The notes: generated from the sequence alone by a model not told the origin. Shown: positions 8,313 through 17,098, counted from the stretch's first letter. The stretch is DNA of 64,000 nt from Acinetobacter gerneri DSM 14967 = CIP 107464 = MTCC 9824 (GCF_000368565.1 NZ_KB849549.1:372001-436000); one strand, 5' to 3'. Numbers and translations are program-made.

Positions 8313-8423
8313 AAGCATATTGTTTGAATTTTATAATTATTGGTTTGAATGTTATAGGCGGATTTGACTTAAAGCGTTTTATAGTTTTTTTACTCACATA
8401 ACTTTGCAAAAAGAGTGTTAAAA

Positions 8424-9425
8424 ATGAAATATAGAACTTTAGGGCAAACAGGCGAACAATTGTCATCATTGGGTTTGGGCTGCATGGGAATGAGCTTTGC
8501 CTATGGCAACTCAGACAATACACAAAATATTGCAACATTAGAAAAAGCTTTAGATCTCGGTATTAACTTTTGGGACACTGCCGACATGTACGGCAACGGT
8601 GCGAACGAGGTTTTACTTTCAAAAGTTTTAGCGAAACATCGAAATAAAGTGTTCTTAGCCACCAAATTTGGCTTTCGATATAAAGAAGACAATAGCAATC
8701 CGCAAAACTCGCTAGAATCTTATATTGATGGTTCTCCGAAGTGGATTAAAGTTGCTGTCGAAAATAGTCTAAAACGCTTAAATACAGATGTGATTGATTT
8801 GTATTATGCGCACCGCATTGATCCCAATATCCCAGTTGAAGACACGATTGGTGCGATGGCAGACTTAGTCAAACAAGGTAAAGTCCGCTATTTAGGACTT
8901 AGTGAAGCTTCAGCCGAAACGATTCGTAAAGCCCATGCCATTCACCCAATTGCTGCAGTTCAACATGAATATTCATTATTAACTCGTGAGCTGGAAAATA
9001 CTCATTTTCAAACGATTCGCGAATTAGGCATTAGCCTTGTTCCCTATTCACCATTATCGAGAGGTTTAATAACCAATAAACTCGATGTTGGCAACTTAGA
9101 GGAAAGTGATTTCCGTCGCCAATTACCTCGTTATCAAGGGGATAATTGGAAAAATAACCAAAATTTAGCACAAGCCTTCAGCGAATTTGCCCAAAGTAAA
9201 AATGCCACGGCAGCTCAACTGGCTTTGGCTTGGATTTTGGCGCAAGGTGAAAATATTATTCCTATTCCTGGTACTCGTAAAATCGAGCGACTTGTGGAAA
9301 ATGCTGAAGCTGTAAACATTGATTTGAGTACAGCTGATTTGGCAGAAATCGACATGATTATTGCAAAATATCCGAACGTCGGTGCACGTTATAATGCCCA
9401 ACAATTTGCTGCAGTAAATCATTAA
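8424..9425 (+). CDS. Aldo/keto reductase
   Basis: This is a 333-residue NADPH-dependent aldo/keto reductase with a TIM-barrel fold, resembling the AKR13/YakC group. The catalytic tetrad is visible as D51 and Y56 (FWDTADMYG), K81 (LATKFG) and H130 (YYAHRID). GLSEAS and the late IPIPGTRKIERLVENA segment, which binds the cofactor phosphate, are also present. I start it at the ATG at 8424, preceded by AAAAGAG, rather than at the in-frame GTG nine bases earlier. It lies just after an AraC regulator, so it is probably induced by an aldehyde, quinone or related substrate sensed by that regulator. The true substrate cannot be read from sequence. Confidence 0.9.
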   Translation: MKYRTLGQTGEQLSSLGLGCMGMSFAYGNSDNTQNIATLEKALDLGINFWDTADMYGNGANEVLLSKVLAKHRNKVFLATKFGFRYKEDNSNPQNSLESYIDGSPKWIKVAVENSLKRLNTDVIDLYYAHRIDPNIPVEDTIGAMADLVKQGKVRYLGLSEASAETIRKAHAIHPIAAVQHEYSLLTRELENTHFQTIRELGISLVPYSPLSRGLITNKLDVGNLEESDFRRQLPRYQGDNWKNNQNLAQAFSEFAQSKNATAAQLALAWILAQGENIIPIPGTRKIERLVENAEAVNIDLSTADLAEIDMIIAKYPNVGARYNAQQFAAVNH

Positions 9426-9556
9426 TCATTTAGGGTTATTTATTTTCAAAAAAAGGATGAGTGAAGTAATAAGTACGGTGCGAACATTTTGCGCTAACTT
9501 ATGATTGAGCCACTTCTAAGTCTTGAAAATCAGATATTGAGATTGTTTTCATAGCC

Positions 9557-9662
9557 AATCCAAATATCGCTATATAAAGTTTCTCAGATGACTTAAAGAA
9601 TCCACACAAGCTTTGTTCTAAACAGCATGGCAGTGTGGTTTTTTTATATCTGATTCAAAAAA
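9557..9662. repeat. Palindromic MITE-like repeat, copy B (intact)
   Basis: This uninterrupted copy folds into a long imperfect hairpin. TCAGAT (9584-9589) pairs with ATCTGA (9648-9653), and CCACAC (9602-9607) pairs with GTGTGG (9633-9638), which is followed by seven Ts. It can act as a terminator for the aldo/keto reductase. It is homologous over its full length to the repeat split by the IS3 element at 5866-7165. No coding frame is present, so it is a non-autonomous repeat or an abundant terminator element. Confidence 0.7.
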
Positions 9663-9666
9663 TAAA

Positions 9667-9939
9667 TTATTTACATTCAAGTGCCAATTCTATTTTCAGC
9701 TTTTTACCGCAAGCAATAATCGTCCTACGATCGGCAATGATTGCACCATGAGAAATCATCGTTTCACGCATTTGAATGGTTATATCATAATGAGGATAAG
9801 ATGCACTTCGATGAAATAAACGTGGATCAACACCCATTTTTGCAGCAAAATAATGCAGTTCTTGTAAGGTATCCGCCATCATGTGACACCATTCACGACC
9901 TTTAAAAGCGACTTTAGAGTTGTCCACATAAATACTCAT
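9667..9939 (-). CDS. DUF4031 domain-containing protein
   Basis: This 90-residue protein matches the DUF4031 pattern: an N-terminal strand SIYVDN, then the conserved GREWCHMMADTLQELHYFAAKMG helix and YPHYDI. The biochemical function of the family is unknown. I start it at the ATG at 9939, which GGAG precedes by six bases; an upstream in-frame ATG would add six residues without a better ribosome site. It ends next to the palindromic repeat at 9557-9662 and is divergent from the acetyltransferase gene. Confidence 0.8.
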   Translation of the reverse strand: MSIYVDNSKVAFKGREWCHMMADTLQELHYFAAKMGVDPRLFHRSASYPHYDITIQMRETMISHGAIIADRRTIIACGKKLKIELALECK

Positions 9940-10027
9940 ACATGACTCCATATGCATGTGAAGGCAGAATTTTACAGATTTACATTTAAAAAAAATTGAT
10001 TAATCACATGATAAATGAGGGGAAATA

Positions 10028-10537
10028 ATGAAAATCATCCATGCTTCTATAGAACATTTATCAGCATTACATCAAATCAGTAGCGAAACTTATCGTCAGC
10101 ATTTTTCTGAAATTTGGACTAAACAAGGCATACAACAATTTATACAACAACAGTATAGCCTAGAAAATATTCAAAAATCACTTGAGCATCCTGATCATAT
10201 TTGGTTATTGCTTCAAAACGATCAACAGAAAATACTAGGTTATGCCAAATTAGTTTTAAATACATTTCAGCCAAACTTAGGTATCCATGCGACCGAATTG
10301 GAGAAAATTTATGTTTTAGAACAAGCCTTAGGACAAAATATTGCTGCAAAGCTCATGCAATCTGTGCTTGAATTTGCTCAAAATAATGCGCAACAATTCA
10401 TTTACTTAGAAGTATTAAAAAATAATTTACGTGCGCAAAAATTTTACCAAAAGTTTGGTTTCGAAGAAAAATTGGAGATTCCATTTTCAACGGATTTATA
10501 TGAGATTGGTATGCTCATCATGCTAAAAGAACTTTAA
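10028..10537 (+). CDS. GNAT-family N-acetyltransferase
   Basis: This 169-residue protein has the GNAT fold. The acetyl-CoA pyrophosphate loop appears as EKIYVLEQALGQNIAAKLM (about 95-113), and the C-terminal motif is NNLRAQKFYQKFGFEEK. A clear GAGGGG ribosome site precedes the ATG. GNAT enzymes move an acetyl group from acetyl-CoA to amines of small molecules or proteins, but the acceptor cannot be predicted here. It is a single gene, convergent with the formylglycine-generating enzyme gene. Confidence 0.88.
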   Translation: MKIIHASIEHLSALHQISSETYRQHFSEIWTKQGIQQFIQQQYSLENIQKSLEHPDHIWLLLQNDQQKILGYAKLVLNTFQPNLGIHATELEKIYVLEQALGQNIAAKLMQSVLEFAQNNAQQFIYLEVLKNNLRAQKFYQKFGFEEKLEIPFSTDLYEIGMLIMLKEL

Positions 10538-10555
10538 TACGCTTAAAAGTATGAA

Positions 10556-10591
10556 ATGATCACCCAATAACAATAAATATTAAGTGATCAT
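10556..10591. terminator. Possible bidirectional hairpin between convergent genes
   Basis: An 8-bp perfect stem ATGATCAC/GTGATCAT encloses a 20-base AT-rich loop between the converging acetyltransferase and FGE genes. It lacks a strong T-run, so it is a weak terminator candidate. Confidence 0.35.
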
Positions 10592-10610
10592 TCAATCTTA
10601 AACTGAGGTT

Positions 10611-11597
10611 TTAAGGCGTAGCATTTTTCACAGTTCTAAAGCCAACATGACTGATCGCCAAATTGTATTCTTGTGGTTGACGAGATGTTGCGCGATAGCG
10701 AGCACAATAATTGGAAGCACAAAGATAAGAACCGCCTTTGATCGTATAACTACTATGTTCAGCTAAATGTTTAGGATCAAGTTGCTCCTGCACACCTAGA
10801 TGATCATCATGCGTACCACTAAATGGGGTCTGGGTAAGCTCCCAAACATTACCAATCATATCATGCAAACCAAAACCATTGGCTTTGAAACAACCCACTG
10901 GTGCAACATCTTCAAAGCCATCTGTGGTTTGATTATTATAAGGGAACTCCCCTTGCCACACATTGGCATCAGGATGATGTCCATCGTGCACAGCCTCAAC
11001 ATCACGTTCATGGCTAAATGCTTTGGCAGCATATTCCCATTGCTCTTCAGTCGGTATCTCACGTCCTAACCAAGCAGCATAAGCCATCGCATCTTTGATC
11101 GTTACATATCGCACAGGCTCATTTTCCAAGACTTTACGCGTCGAATTTGCTCCCCATGGATGTTTCCAATCATAGCCTTTTTCAAGTTTCCACCATTTTA
11201 AATCAGCAACTTGCTGTTCAGGCTTTACGAAAACTGCTGCCTCACCTTGTTGTTCTGCTTCAGTCTTATACCCTGTCGCATCCACAAAACTACGAAATTC
11301 GGCATTGGTCACTTCTGTTTGATCTATCCAAAAATCTTCAATATGTTTTTTACTGCCAACCAGTGATTTTTCTTCTGGGTACTTCTCATTATTTCCAATC
11401 AGAAAATCGCCGCCCTGAATCTTCACCATCCCGGCATGTGGATTTTTGAGCCAATCTTTGGGCAAGCCACTGTAACTTTTACAAAGCTCCAAATTGCCAA
11501 GTTTTGCCAAATCGGGAGCTTGTTCAGATGATTTCGTGCTACATGCACCAAGCATGAATAGTGTTGTAACGAGGCCAGCGATAATCAGTTTAGACAT
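10611..11597 (-). CDS. Formylglycine-generating enzyme (sulfatase-modifying factor), lipoprotein
   Basis: This 328-residue SUMF1-family protein converts the sulfatase active-site cysteine to formylglycine using oxygen. The FGE signature is intact: GGSYLCASNYCARYR carries C293 and C298, matching the two copper-binding catalytic cysteines of characterised FGEs. WIDQTEVTNAEF, PTEEQWEYAA and GNVWEL are the usual fold landmarks. The N-terminus has a lipoprotein signal with LGAC at 16-19, so the enzyme should be anchored in the periplasm. It lies 35 bases downstream of an arylsulfatase gene on the same strand, its obvious client. The location is notable because maturation is commonly assumed to precede export. 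Confidence 0.9.
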   Translation of the reverse strand: MSKLIIAGLVTTLFMLGACSTKSSEQAPDLAKLGNLELCKSYSGLPKDWLKNPHAGMVKIQGGDFLIGNNEKYPEEKSLVGSKKHIEDFWIDQTEVTNAEFRSFVDATGYKTEAEQQGEAAVFVKPEQQVADLKWWKLEKGYDWKHPWGANSTRKVLENEPVRYVTIKDAMAYAAWLGREIPTEEQWEYAAKAFSHERDVEAVHDGHHPDANVWQGEFPYNNQTTDGFEDVAPVGCFKANGFGLHDMIGNVWELTQTPFSGTHDDHLGVQEQLDPKHLAEHSSYTIKGGSYLCASNYCARYRATSRQPQEYNLAISHVGFRTVKNATP

Positions 11598-11632
11598 TAA
11601 ACAACCTTGTTTTATCTAAATAAAATTGAAAA

Positions 11633-13336
11633 TTATTGTGGAATTGAATCAGGTTGAATACATGTATCATACAAGCATGTCATTTGACCATATCTAAAAC
11701 GATAAGGTGCGGAAATAACGCCAACATTTTTTGCATATTTTTGCCATTCTTCAACCAGTGCCTCAGTTCGTTTAGGATCTTTCGTTGCCAAATCATGTAA
11801 TAAACTTGGATCTTTTTTACGATTATAGAGTTCCCAGTTTCTAGTTCCATACGGTGATGTTTGATTTTGTACGACCCAATCGCCACGGTATAGCGCTTTT
11901 TTGTTGTTAAATTCCCAACCTAAACTACGCTCTGGTAAGGTCTTTCCTTGTAGCACAGGGACAAATGAGCGACCTTGTAAGGGTAAAATTGGCTTGCCAT
12001 TGAAATGATCTGGACGCTGAATATTTGCGATCTGCATAACTGTAGGAACAAAATCTGAGACATGCACCATATCTTTTTCAATGTCTCCAGCTTTAGTCAG
12101 CGCTGGATAGCGCACGATCGCAGGTACATGAATACCGCCATTTGACACCAAACCTTTAAAATATGGCAATGGTGTTGAGGCAACCTGTGCCCACTGCGGC
12201 CCAAGTGTCACATAAGAACCTTTTTTACCCATATTATTATAAGAGTTGTCAAAATTCGCATCGACCCAGTCTCGAATGCCGTGCTCATGTAAGGCTTCAG
12301 GCGTTGAAGACTCAGCACCATTATCTGACATAAACAACACAACCGTATTATCTAGCTCACCACTTTCACGTAAATAATCCAGTACTCGACCAATGTTATG
12401 ATCCAAGTTATCGATCATTGCAGCATAAATCTGCATGGTTTTGACTTGATCGAGTCTTTGCTCAGGCGTCAGCTTTTCCCAAGATGGAAAATCTTTAGCC
12501 AAAGGATCATTGATTTTAGTTCCTTTTGGAATAATACCGAGTGCCAACATACGTTTAAAACGATCTTGGCGAATTTTCTCATAGCCTTCTTTGTAGCTAT
12601 TTTCATATTTTTTTAGATATTCTTCAGGTGCTTGTAAAGGCCAGTGTGGAGAGGTGTAAGCTAAATAAGCAAAAAATGGCTGATTTTTATGTGAATTATC
12701 TTTTAAATAAGACAGCATTTTATCGGTATAAAAATCGGTTGAATAAAATCCTTTTGGTAGTTCATTTATATCATGCTCATTTTCCACATAACGCGCTGCA
12801 TAACCTTCAAATAATGATGATTTATCCATATGAGCCGCACCCCCTTGCATCAATGCAAAGGATTGCTCAAAACCTCGCGCATAGGGTGTCGCATTTGCCG
12901 CCCCGCCCAGATGCCATTTCCCAGCCATATATGTGCCATAACCATTTTGTTTCAATAGTTCGGCAATGGTCATCACCTGATCATTGAGTTGTCCTAAATA
13001 TTCTTTATGACCTTTTTGCTCTGGCTGTAAAAGTTCAGCCATATTTCCCATGCCTGCTTGATGGTTGTCATTCCCTGTCAAAAGCATCGAACGCGTTACA
13101 GAACATGTAGGGCCAGCATAAAAATTGGTGAGTGTTGTGCCTTCTTTTGCTAAGCGCGCAATATTTGGGGTTTTAATTTCACTACCAAAAGGTTCCGTAT
13201 CTGAAAAGCCCAAATCATCAGCCACAATTAACAAAATATTGGGCTTTTTGGCTTGCGTTTTAGTCTCAGCATGCACTGTTGTCGCCGATAAAAATGCAGG
13301 AATACACACAGCTAAAAGCAGTTTTTTAAATCGCAT
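11633..13336 (-). CDS. Secreted arylsulfatase
   Basis: This 567-residue alkaline-phosphatase-superfamily enzyme hydrolyses sulfate esters. A Sec signal peptide covers about residues 1-23 (ending VHA). Metal ligands D40 and D41 lie in IVADDLGFSD, and the active-site cysteine is C78 in GPTCSVTRSMLLTG. DNGAESS is the late metal-binding block. The core reads CSVTR, so the usual proline of CxPxR is valine. I start it at 13336, where GGGGAG lies at a suitable distance; an ATG 12 bases upstream has its ribosome site too close. It forms an operon with the formylglycine-generating enzyme gene and would scavenge sulfate from organic esters in the periplasm. Confidence 0.92.
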   Translation of the reverse strand: MRFKKLLLAVCIPAFLSATTVHAETKTQAKKPNILLIVADDLGFSDTEPFGSEIKTPNIARLAKEGTTLTNFYAGPTCSVTRSMLLTGNDNHQAGMGNMAELLQPEQKGHKEYLGQLNDQVMTIAELLKQNGYGTYMAGKWHLGGAANATPYARGFEQSFALMQGGAAHMDKSSLFEGYAARYVENEHDINELPKGFYSTDFYTDKMLSYLKDNSHKNQPFFAYLAYTSPHWPLQAPEEYLKKYENSYKEGYEKIRQDRFKRMLALGIIPKGTKINDPLAKDFPSWEKLTPEQRLDQVKTMQIYAAMIDNLDHNIGRVLDYLRESGELDNTVVLFMSDNGAESSTPEALHEHGIRDWVDANFDNSYNNMGKKGSYVTLGPQWAQVASTPLPYFKGLVSNGGIHVPAIVRYPALTKAGDIEKDMVHVSDFVPTVMQIANIQRPDHFNGKPILPLQGRSFVPVLQGKTLPERSLGWEFNNKKALYRGDWVVQNQTSPYGTRNWELYNRKKDPSLLHDLATKDPKRTEALVEEWQKYAKNVGVISAPYRFRYGQMTCLYDTCIQPDSIPQ

Positions 13337-13424
13337 CTTGCTCCCCATCCTTAGGGTTTATTAAAATCAAAAAGATAAATTAATTAAAAATTTAACTTTG
13401 AAAAACCGCCTTTTATTGAATTGG

Positions 13425-13445
13425 TTGTTCAATAATTTTGAACAA
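13425..13445. promoter_or_regulatory. Inverted repeat between sulfatase operon and DUF523 gene
   Basis: TTGTTCA and TGAACAA form a perfect 7-bp inverted repeat with a 7-base spacer in the divergent promoter region, about 90 bases before the sulfatase start. The spacing and symmetry suit a dimeric repressor or activator. No regulator gene is adjacent. Confidence 0.4.
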
Positions 13446-13512
13446 TCGCTGTTTTAGCTGTTTAAAATACGAATCGTGCTAAAATTTAAAGCTGAAAAAT
13501 TTGAGAATGAAA

Positions 13513-13980
13513 ATGCCTAAATATCTGATCAGTGCATGTCTCGTTGGTGAAAATGTCCGCTATGATGGCAAAAATTGCTTAGAAGAAAAACTCAAAAAAT
13601 TACTGCAAAATCATCAAGCAATCACACTTTGCCCTGAAGTCATGGGTGGTTTAGATACACCTAGACTCCCTGCTGAAATCGTAGGAGGGACGGCTTCAGA
13701 TGTGCTCGACAAAAAAGCAAAAGTACTCGATTCTGATGGCAATAATGTCACAGAGGCTTTTTTAAAAGGTGCATTTTTAGCTTTAGAAATCGCACAAAAA
13801 AATATGATAACGCACGTGATTTTGAAAGAGAAAAGTCCATCATGTGGTAGTCATTTTATTTATGATGGAACATTTCAAGGGCGAAAAATACAAGGAATGG
13901 GTATCACTGCGACCTTATTGAAACGTCATGGGATTGAAGTGATGTCAGAAGATGAGTTTTTAGCAAATTTAAACCCATAA
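13513..13980 (+). CDS. DUF523 family protein
   Basis: This 155-residue protein has the DUF523 cysteine pattern: SACLVGENVRYDG near the N-terminus, CPEVMGGL around 40-47, and KEKSPSCGS around 111-119. These cysteines may bind metal; the function of the family is not established. I start it at the ATG at 13513 (MPKYLISACL), which matches the family start and has GAGA six bases upstream; TTG and ATG codons lie further upstream in frame. It appears to be transcribed alone. Confidence 0.82.
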   Translation: MPKYLISACLVGENVRYDGKNCLEEKLKKLLQNHQAITLCPEVMGGLDTPRLPAEIVGGTASDVLDKKAKVLDSDGNNVTEAFLKGAFLALEIAQKNMITHVILKEKSPSCGSHFIYDGTFQGRKIQGMGITATLLKRHGIEVMSEDEFLANLNP

Positions 13981-14024
13981 TCTGACCAAAATAAGATCGG
14001 TTTAGCGATCAATAGAGGCAAAAA

Positions 14025-14987
14025 TCATGGAGATTCTTGCTTTGCTTGTTGTTCTTTATTTGCTTTTGCTGCCCAATATGTCGCCAAAGTTGGACCTGAA
14101 ATATTGTGCCAAAGACTAAATATCGCACTCGGTACAGCCGTAATCGGTGAGGCCGCAAAGTGAATAGCTGCCAAAGTTACTCCCAAACCAGAGTTTTGCA
14201 TACCCACTTCGATTGACACCGCTTTACTATCAAAATACGACAATTTAAATAAACGGCTTGCCCAAAATCCAAGTAAAAAACCCAAGGCATTATGCAGCAT
14301 GACAACGCCTAAAATTAATAAACCCGACTGCATGATCGAAGCCTTACTCGCAGCAATAATCGCAGCCACAATCACAACGATACCCACAACAGAAATTAGA
14401 GGCATCACTTGGATATATTGTTCGGTTTTTTCCTTGAAAAGTGTTCTTAAAAATACCCCAATAATAATCGGGAAAATCACCACTTTGAGAATATCAACAA
14501 ACATAGAACCTGCATCAATCGGGAGCCATTGACTTGCCAAAAGATAAAAAATTGCAGGCGTTAAAACGGGTGCAAGAAAAGTTGAGACTGAGGTACATGC
14601 TACGGATAAAGCAGTATTGCCTTTAGCCATATATGTGATCACATTGGAAGCCGTGCCTCCGGGACAACATCCCACTAAAATGACACCGACCGCGATTTCA
14701 GGCGGAAGCTGAAACACTTTGCATAACAATAATGCCACGCTTGGCATCACGATAAATTGTGCAAGTACACCAATCACCACGGCTTTAGGCTGAGACAAAA
14801 CACTTTTGAAGTCATCTACAGTCATCGTCATGCCCATTCCCAGCATAATAATGCCCAGCACCCACGGTATATAAGCCTTCATCCACACAAAAGCACTTGG
14901 ATAAATCAAAGCAATCACTGCAAAAACCACCACCCAAATCGCAAAAGTTTTCTGGATAAAAAGATTAAAACGTAAAAAAGCTGACAT
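14025..14987 (-). CDS. Bile acid:sodium symporter (BASS) family transporter
   Basis: This roughly 320-residue membrane protein has nine to ten hydrophobic segments and the BASS-family motif GCCPGGTASNV in a conserved sodium-binding region, with SVACTS just after it. A second crossover-helix region reads SIEVGMQNSGLGVTLA. Bacterial members import organic anions such as pantoate-like compounds, 2-keto acids or sterol acids with sodium; the substrate is not predictable here. The start at 14987 (MSAFLRF) is preceded by AGGA; an in-frame ATG 33 bases upstream is an alternative. It lies downstream of pncA on the same strand, about 80 bases away. Confidence 0.87.
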   Translation of the reverse strand: MSAFLRFNLFIQKTFAIWVVVFAVIALIYPSAFVWMKAYIPWVLGIIMLGMGMTMTVDDFKSVLSQPKAVVIGVLAQFIVMPSVALLLCKVFQLPPEIAVGVILVGCCPGGTASNVITYMAKGNTALSVACTSVSTFLAPVLTPAIFYLLASQWLPIDAGSMFVDILKVVIFPIIIGVFLRTLFKEKTEQYIQVMPLISVVGIVVIVAAIIAASKASIMQSGLLILGVVMLHNALGFLLGFWASRLFKLSYFDSKAVSIEVGMQNSGLGVTLAAIHFAASPITAVPSAIFSLWHNISGPTLATYWAAKANKEQQAKQESP

Positions 14988-15065
14988 AGGCGAGATCCTA
15001 CTTAGACGTAAAGCGACCATCCATTTTGGTCAAATTCCTTTAGATGTTCCGTCGATGACACCGAG

Positions 15066-15698
15066 TCATGTGTCCAAAACTTCCCGACTATAAACGCGTT
15101 TTACACCACACGCCAACATTTCTTGCCATGCATGTTGTAGCGTGCCTTTAAGGTCAATCGCTTTGGTCGCATCAGAAATCACATAGGTTTTAAAACCAAG
15201 TTTAGCTGCATCCATTGCGGTCCATGCCACACAAAAATCAGTCGCAATACCCACTATAAATACTTGAGAAATTCCTCTTTCTTTCAAGTAACCTGCTAAA
15301 CCTGTAGATGTCACATGGTCCGCTTCCATAAATGCAGAATAACTATCAATATGACTATGAAAACCTTTACGAATAATCATTTGCGCTTTTGAAGTATGTA
15401 AATTGGGATGAAAATCAGCATCCTGTGTTCCTTGCACGCAATGCTTAGGCCAAAGTACCTGCTGACCATAATCTAAGCGAATCGTATCAAAGGGCTGTTT
15501 ATTTTCATGATTTTCAGCAAAAGAAATATGATCATCAGGATGCCAATCTTGGGTTAAGACCACGTTGTCAAAATGTTGAATGAGTTGATTTACCAGAGGA
15601 ATAATTTGATCAGCATTTGCTACAGCGAGATGCCCACCAGGCGTAAATCCATTTTGCACATCAACCACGATCAAAGCGCTTTGTTCAAGTCGTAACAT
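15066..15698 (-). CDS. pncA: Nicotinamidase/pyrazinamidase PncA
   Basis: This 210-residue isochorismatase-fold amidase converts nicotinamide to nicotinate in NAD salvage. The catalytic triad is visible as D13 (VVDVQNGF), K111 (RKGFHSHIDSY) and C156 (ATDFCV). The metal site is D51, H53 and H57 (DWHPDDHISF). The length equals typical PncA, and CVQGT (87-91) is also conserved. It is on the same strand as the BASS transporter and the MFS gene; the MFS gene has its own terminator upstream, so pncA probably has its own promoter. Confidence 0.93.
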   Translation of the reverse strand: MLRLEQSALIVVDVQNGFTPGGHLAVANADQIIPLVNQLIQHFDNVVLTQDWHPDDHISFAENHENKQPFDTIRLDYGQQVLWPKHCVQGTQDADFHPNLHTSKAQMIIRKGFHSHIDSYSAFMEADHVTSTGLAGYLKERGISQVFIVGIATDFCVAWTAMDAAKLGFKTYVISDATKAIDLKGTLQHAWQEMLACGVKRVYSREVLDT

Positions 15699-15731
15699 CC
15701 TTCTTCTCTCTATTCTTTGAATGAGCCTATC

Positions 15732-15836
15732 TTAAACAGGAAAATGTTTTGGGTGCAAATCTAAAGCGTCAACTGAATAGGGCAAATGAAGCTCAATCAA
15801 TGCCACAATACGATCTCTATCCAGCTCATTTTGCAT
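15732..15836 (-). CDS. Possible short ORF before pncA
   Basis: A 34-codon frame opens at an ATG directly after the T-run of the MFS terminator and ends 33 bases before pncA. Its composition (LDRDRIVALIELHLPYSVDALDLHPKHF) looks more like a natural protein than most chance frames, but it has no clear ribosome site because the terminator hairpin occupies that place. It may be a leader peptide, the tail of a decayed gene, or chance. Confidence 0.2.
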   Translation of the reverse strand: MQNELDRDRIVALIELHLPYSVDALDLHPKHFPV

Positions 15837-15864
15837 AAAAAAAAGATGCCTAAAAGGCATCTTT
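15837..15864 (-). terminator. Terminator of MFS gene
   Basis: A 10-bp stem AAAGATGCCT/AGGCATCTTT (15842-15851 with 15855-15864) is followed on the minus strand by eight Ts, 20 bases after the MFS stop codon. It is a classic intrinsic terminator. Confidence 0.85.
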
Positions 15865-15883
15865 GATCGAAACTTGATGGAAA

Positions 15884-17098
15884 TTAGGCATTTTCTAAAC
15901 GACGAGCCAATAACACCATAATCACCGCAGAAATCACGATACATGGGATCGCAGCAGAAATAACACCTGTTGCCCCACTTCCCATTGCCAAGAGTTGCCC
16001 TGCGATTGCAGGTCCCATCATTGCGCCAATTCGCCCAACCGCTGAAGCCGCCCCGACACCCTGACCACGGAGATGCGTCGGATAAACAAAGCTACCAAAA
16101 GCATAAAGTACGCCTTGCCCACCGATCGTAAATGTTCCCATGATCGCAGCAGCAACAAACATTAGGTTTAAAGTCGATGCACTATTCAAGCTAAATAAGC
16201 CAAACAAAATCCCCAAATACATCAGAATAATCACATAAGCTTTCTTATAACGATCGATCAACATTCCCAAGACAACAGTACCAATTGCAGCACCAATTTG
16301 GAAAAATACCATCGCCATACTGCCATCTTTACGGCTAAATCCAAGCTCCATAAATAAAGACGGCAACCAACTCAACATGATGTAAACCACCATGAGGGTA
16401 AAGAAATAACTCACCCAAAGTAAAATCGTCCGTGGTGCATATTCACGGCTAAACAGATCTTTATACGAAAGTTTCTTTTGATCACTAGATTTTACAGCAT
16501 CTTGAGCTTTTAAAAATTCACGTGATTCAGGTAAAAATTTAATCATCAAAGGCACAACGATTAAAGGAACGATACCACCGACATAAAAAATGGTTTTCCA
16601 ATTTCCACTCATGTCATAGGCAGCCAATAAAGAAACCAAAATCGCGCCAATCGGCATACCACAGTACATCAAACCAACGGCACGACCTCGTTTTTCAGGT
16701 GTTGTAGACTCAGAAGCCAAGGCAATCAAATTCGGCATCGCTGCGCCCAATCCTGCACCCGCCAAAAACCGTACCAACAATAAAGAATAAAAACTACTGA
16801 CCCATGAAGTACATAATGTAAAAACAGCAAAAATTGTCACAGACCAAATCAGTACTTTTTTTCGCCCAATCTGATCCGCATAACGACCACCAACCAATGC
16901 GCCTGGCAATAAGCCTAAAATCCCTGCGCTAAAAAATAGACCAAGCTCCGAAGCACTCAAAGCAAAATGTGCTTTCACTCCAGAAGCAGCAACGCCTGCA
17001 GCTTGAATATCAATGCCCTCAATCACTGCGATTAAAAAGCAAATCAGGATCGTAATCATTGAATGCTTTTGATCAATTTCTGTGAAAGATCTATCCAT
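15884..17098 (-). CDS. MFS transporter, aromatic acid:H+ symporter (AAHS)-like
   Basis: This 404-residue protein has twelve predicted membrane helices. The major-facilitator loop motif is GGRYADQIGRKKVL after helix 2. The early EGIDIQAAG, with an acidic residue in helix 1, and RGRAVGLMYCGMPIGA resemble the AAHS group of proton-coupled aromatic acid importers (MhpT, PcaK, BenK types). No aromatic catabolic genes lie next to it, although a tautomerase and a CMD-like protein occur 3 kb away. The substrate is therefore only loosely inferred as an aromatic or heterocyclic acid. It has its own terminator. Confidence 0.85.
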   Translation of the reverse strand: MDRSFTEIDQKHSMITILICFLIAVIEGIDIQAAGVAASGVKAHFALSASELGLFFSAGILGLLPGALVGGRYADQIGRKKVLIWSVTIFAVFTLCTSWVSSFYSLLLVRFLAGAGLGAAMPNLIALASESTTPEKRGRAVGLMYCGMPIGAILVSLLAAYDMSGNWKTIFYVGGIVPLIVVPLMIKFLPESREFLKAQDAVKSSDQKKLSYKDLFSREYAPRTILLWVSYFFTLMVVYIMLSWLPSLFMELGFSRKDGSMAMVFFQIGAAIGTVVLGMLIDRYKKAYVIILMYLGILFGLFSLNSASTLNLMFVAAAIMGTFTIGGQGVLYAFGSFVYPTHLRGQGVGAASAVGRIGAMMGPAIAGQLLAMGSGATGVISAAIPCIVISAVIMVLLARRLENA

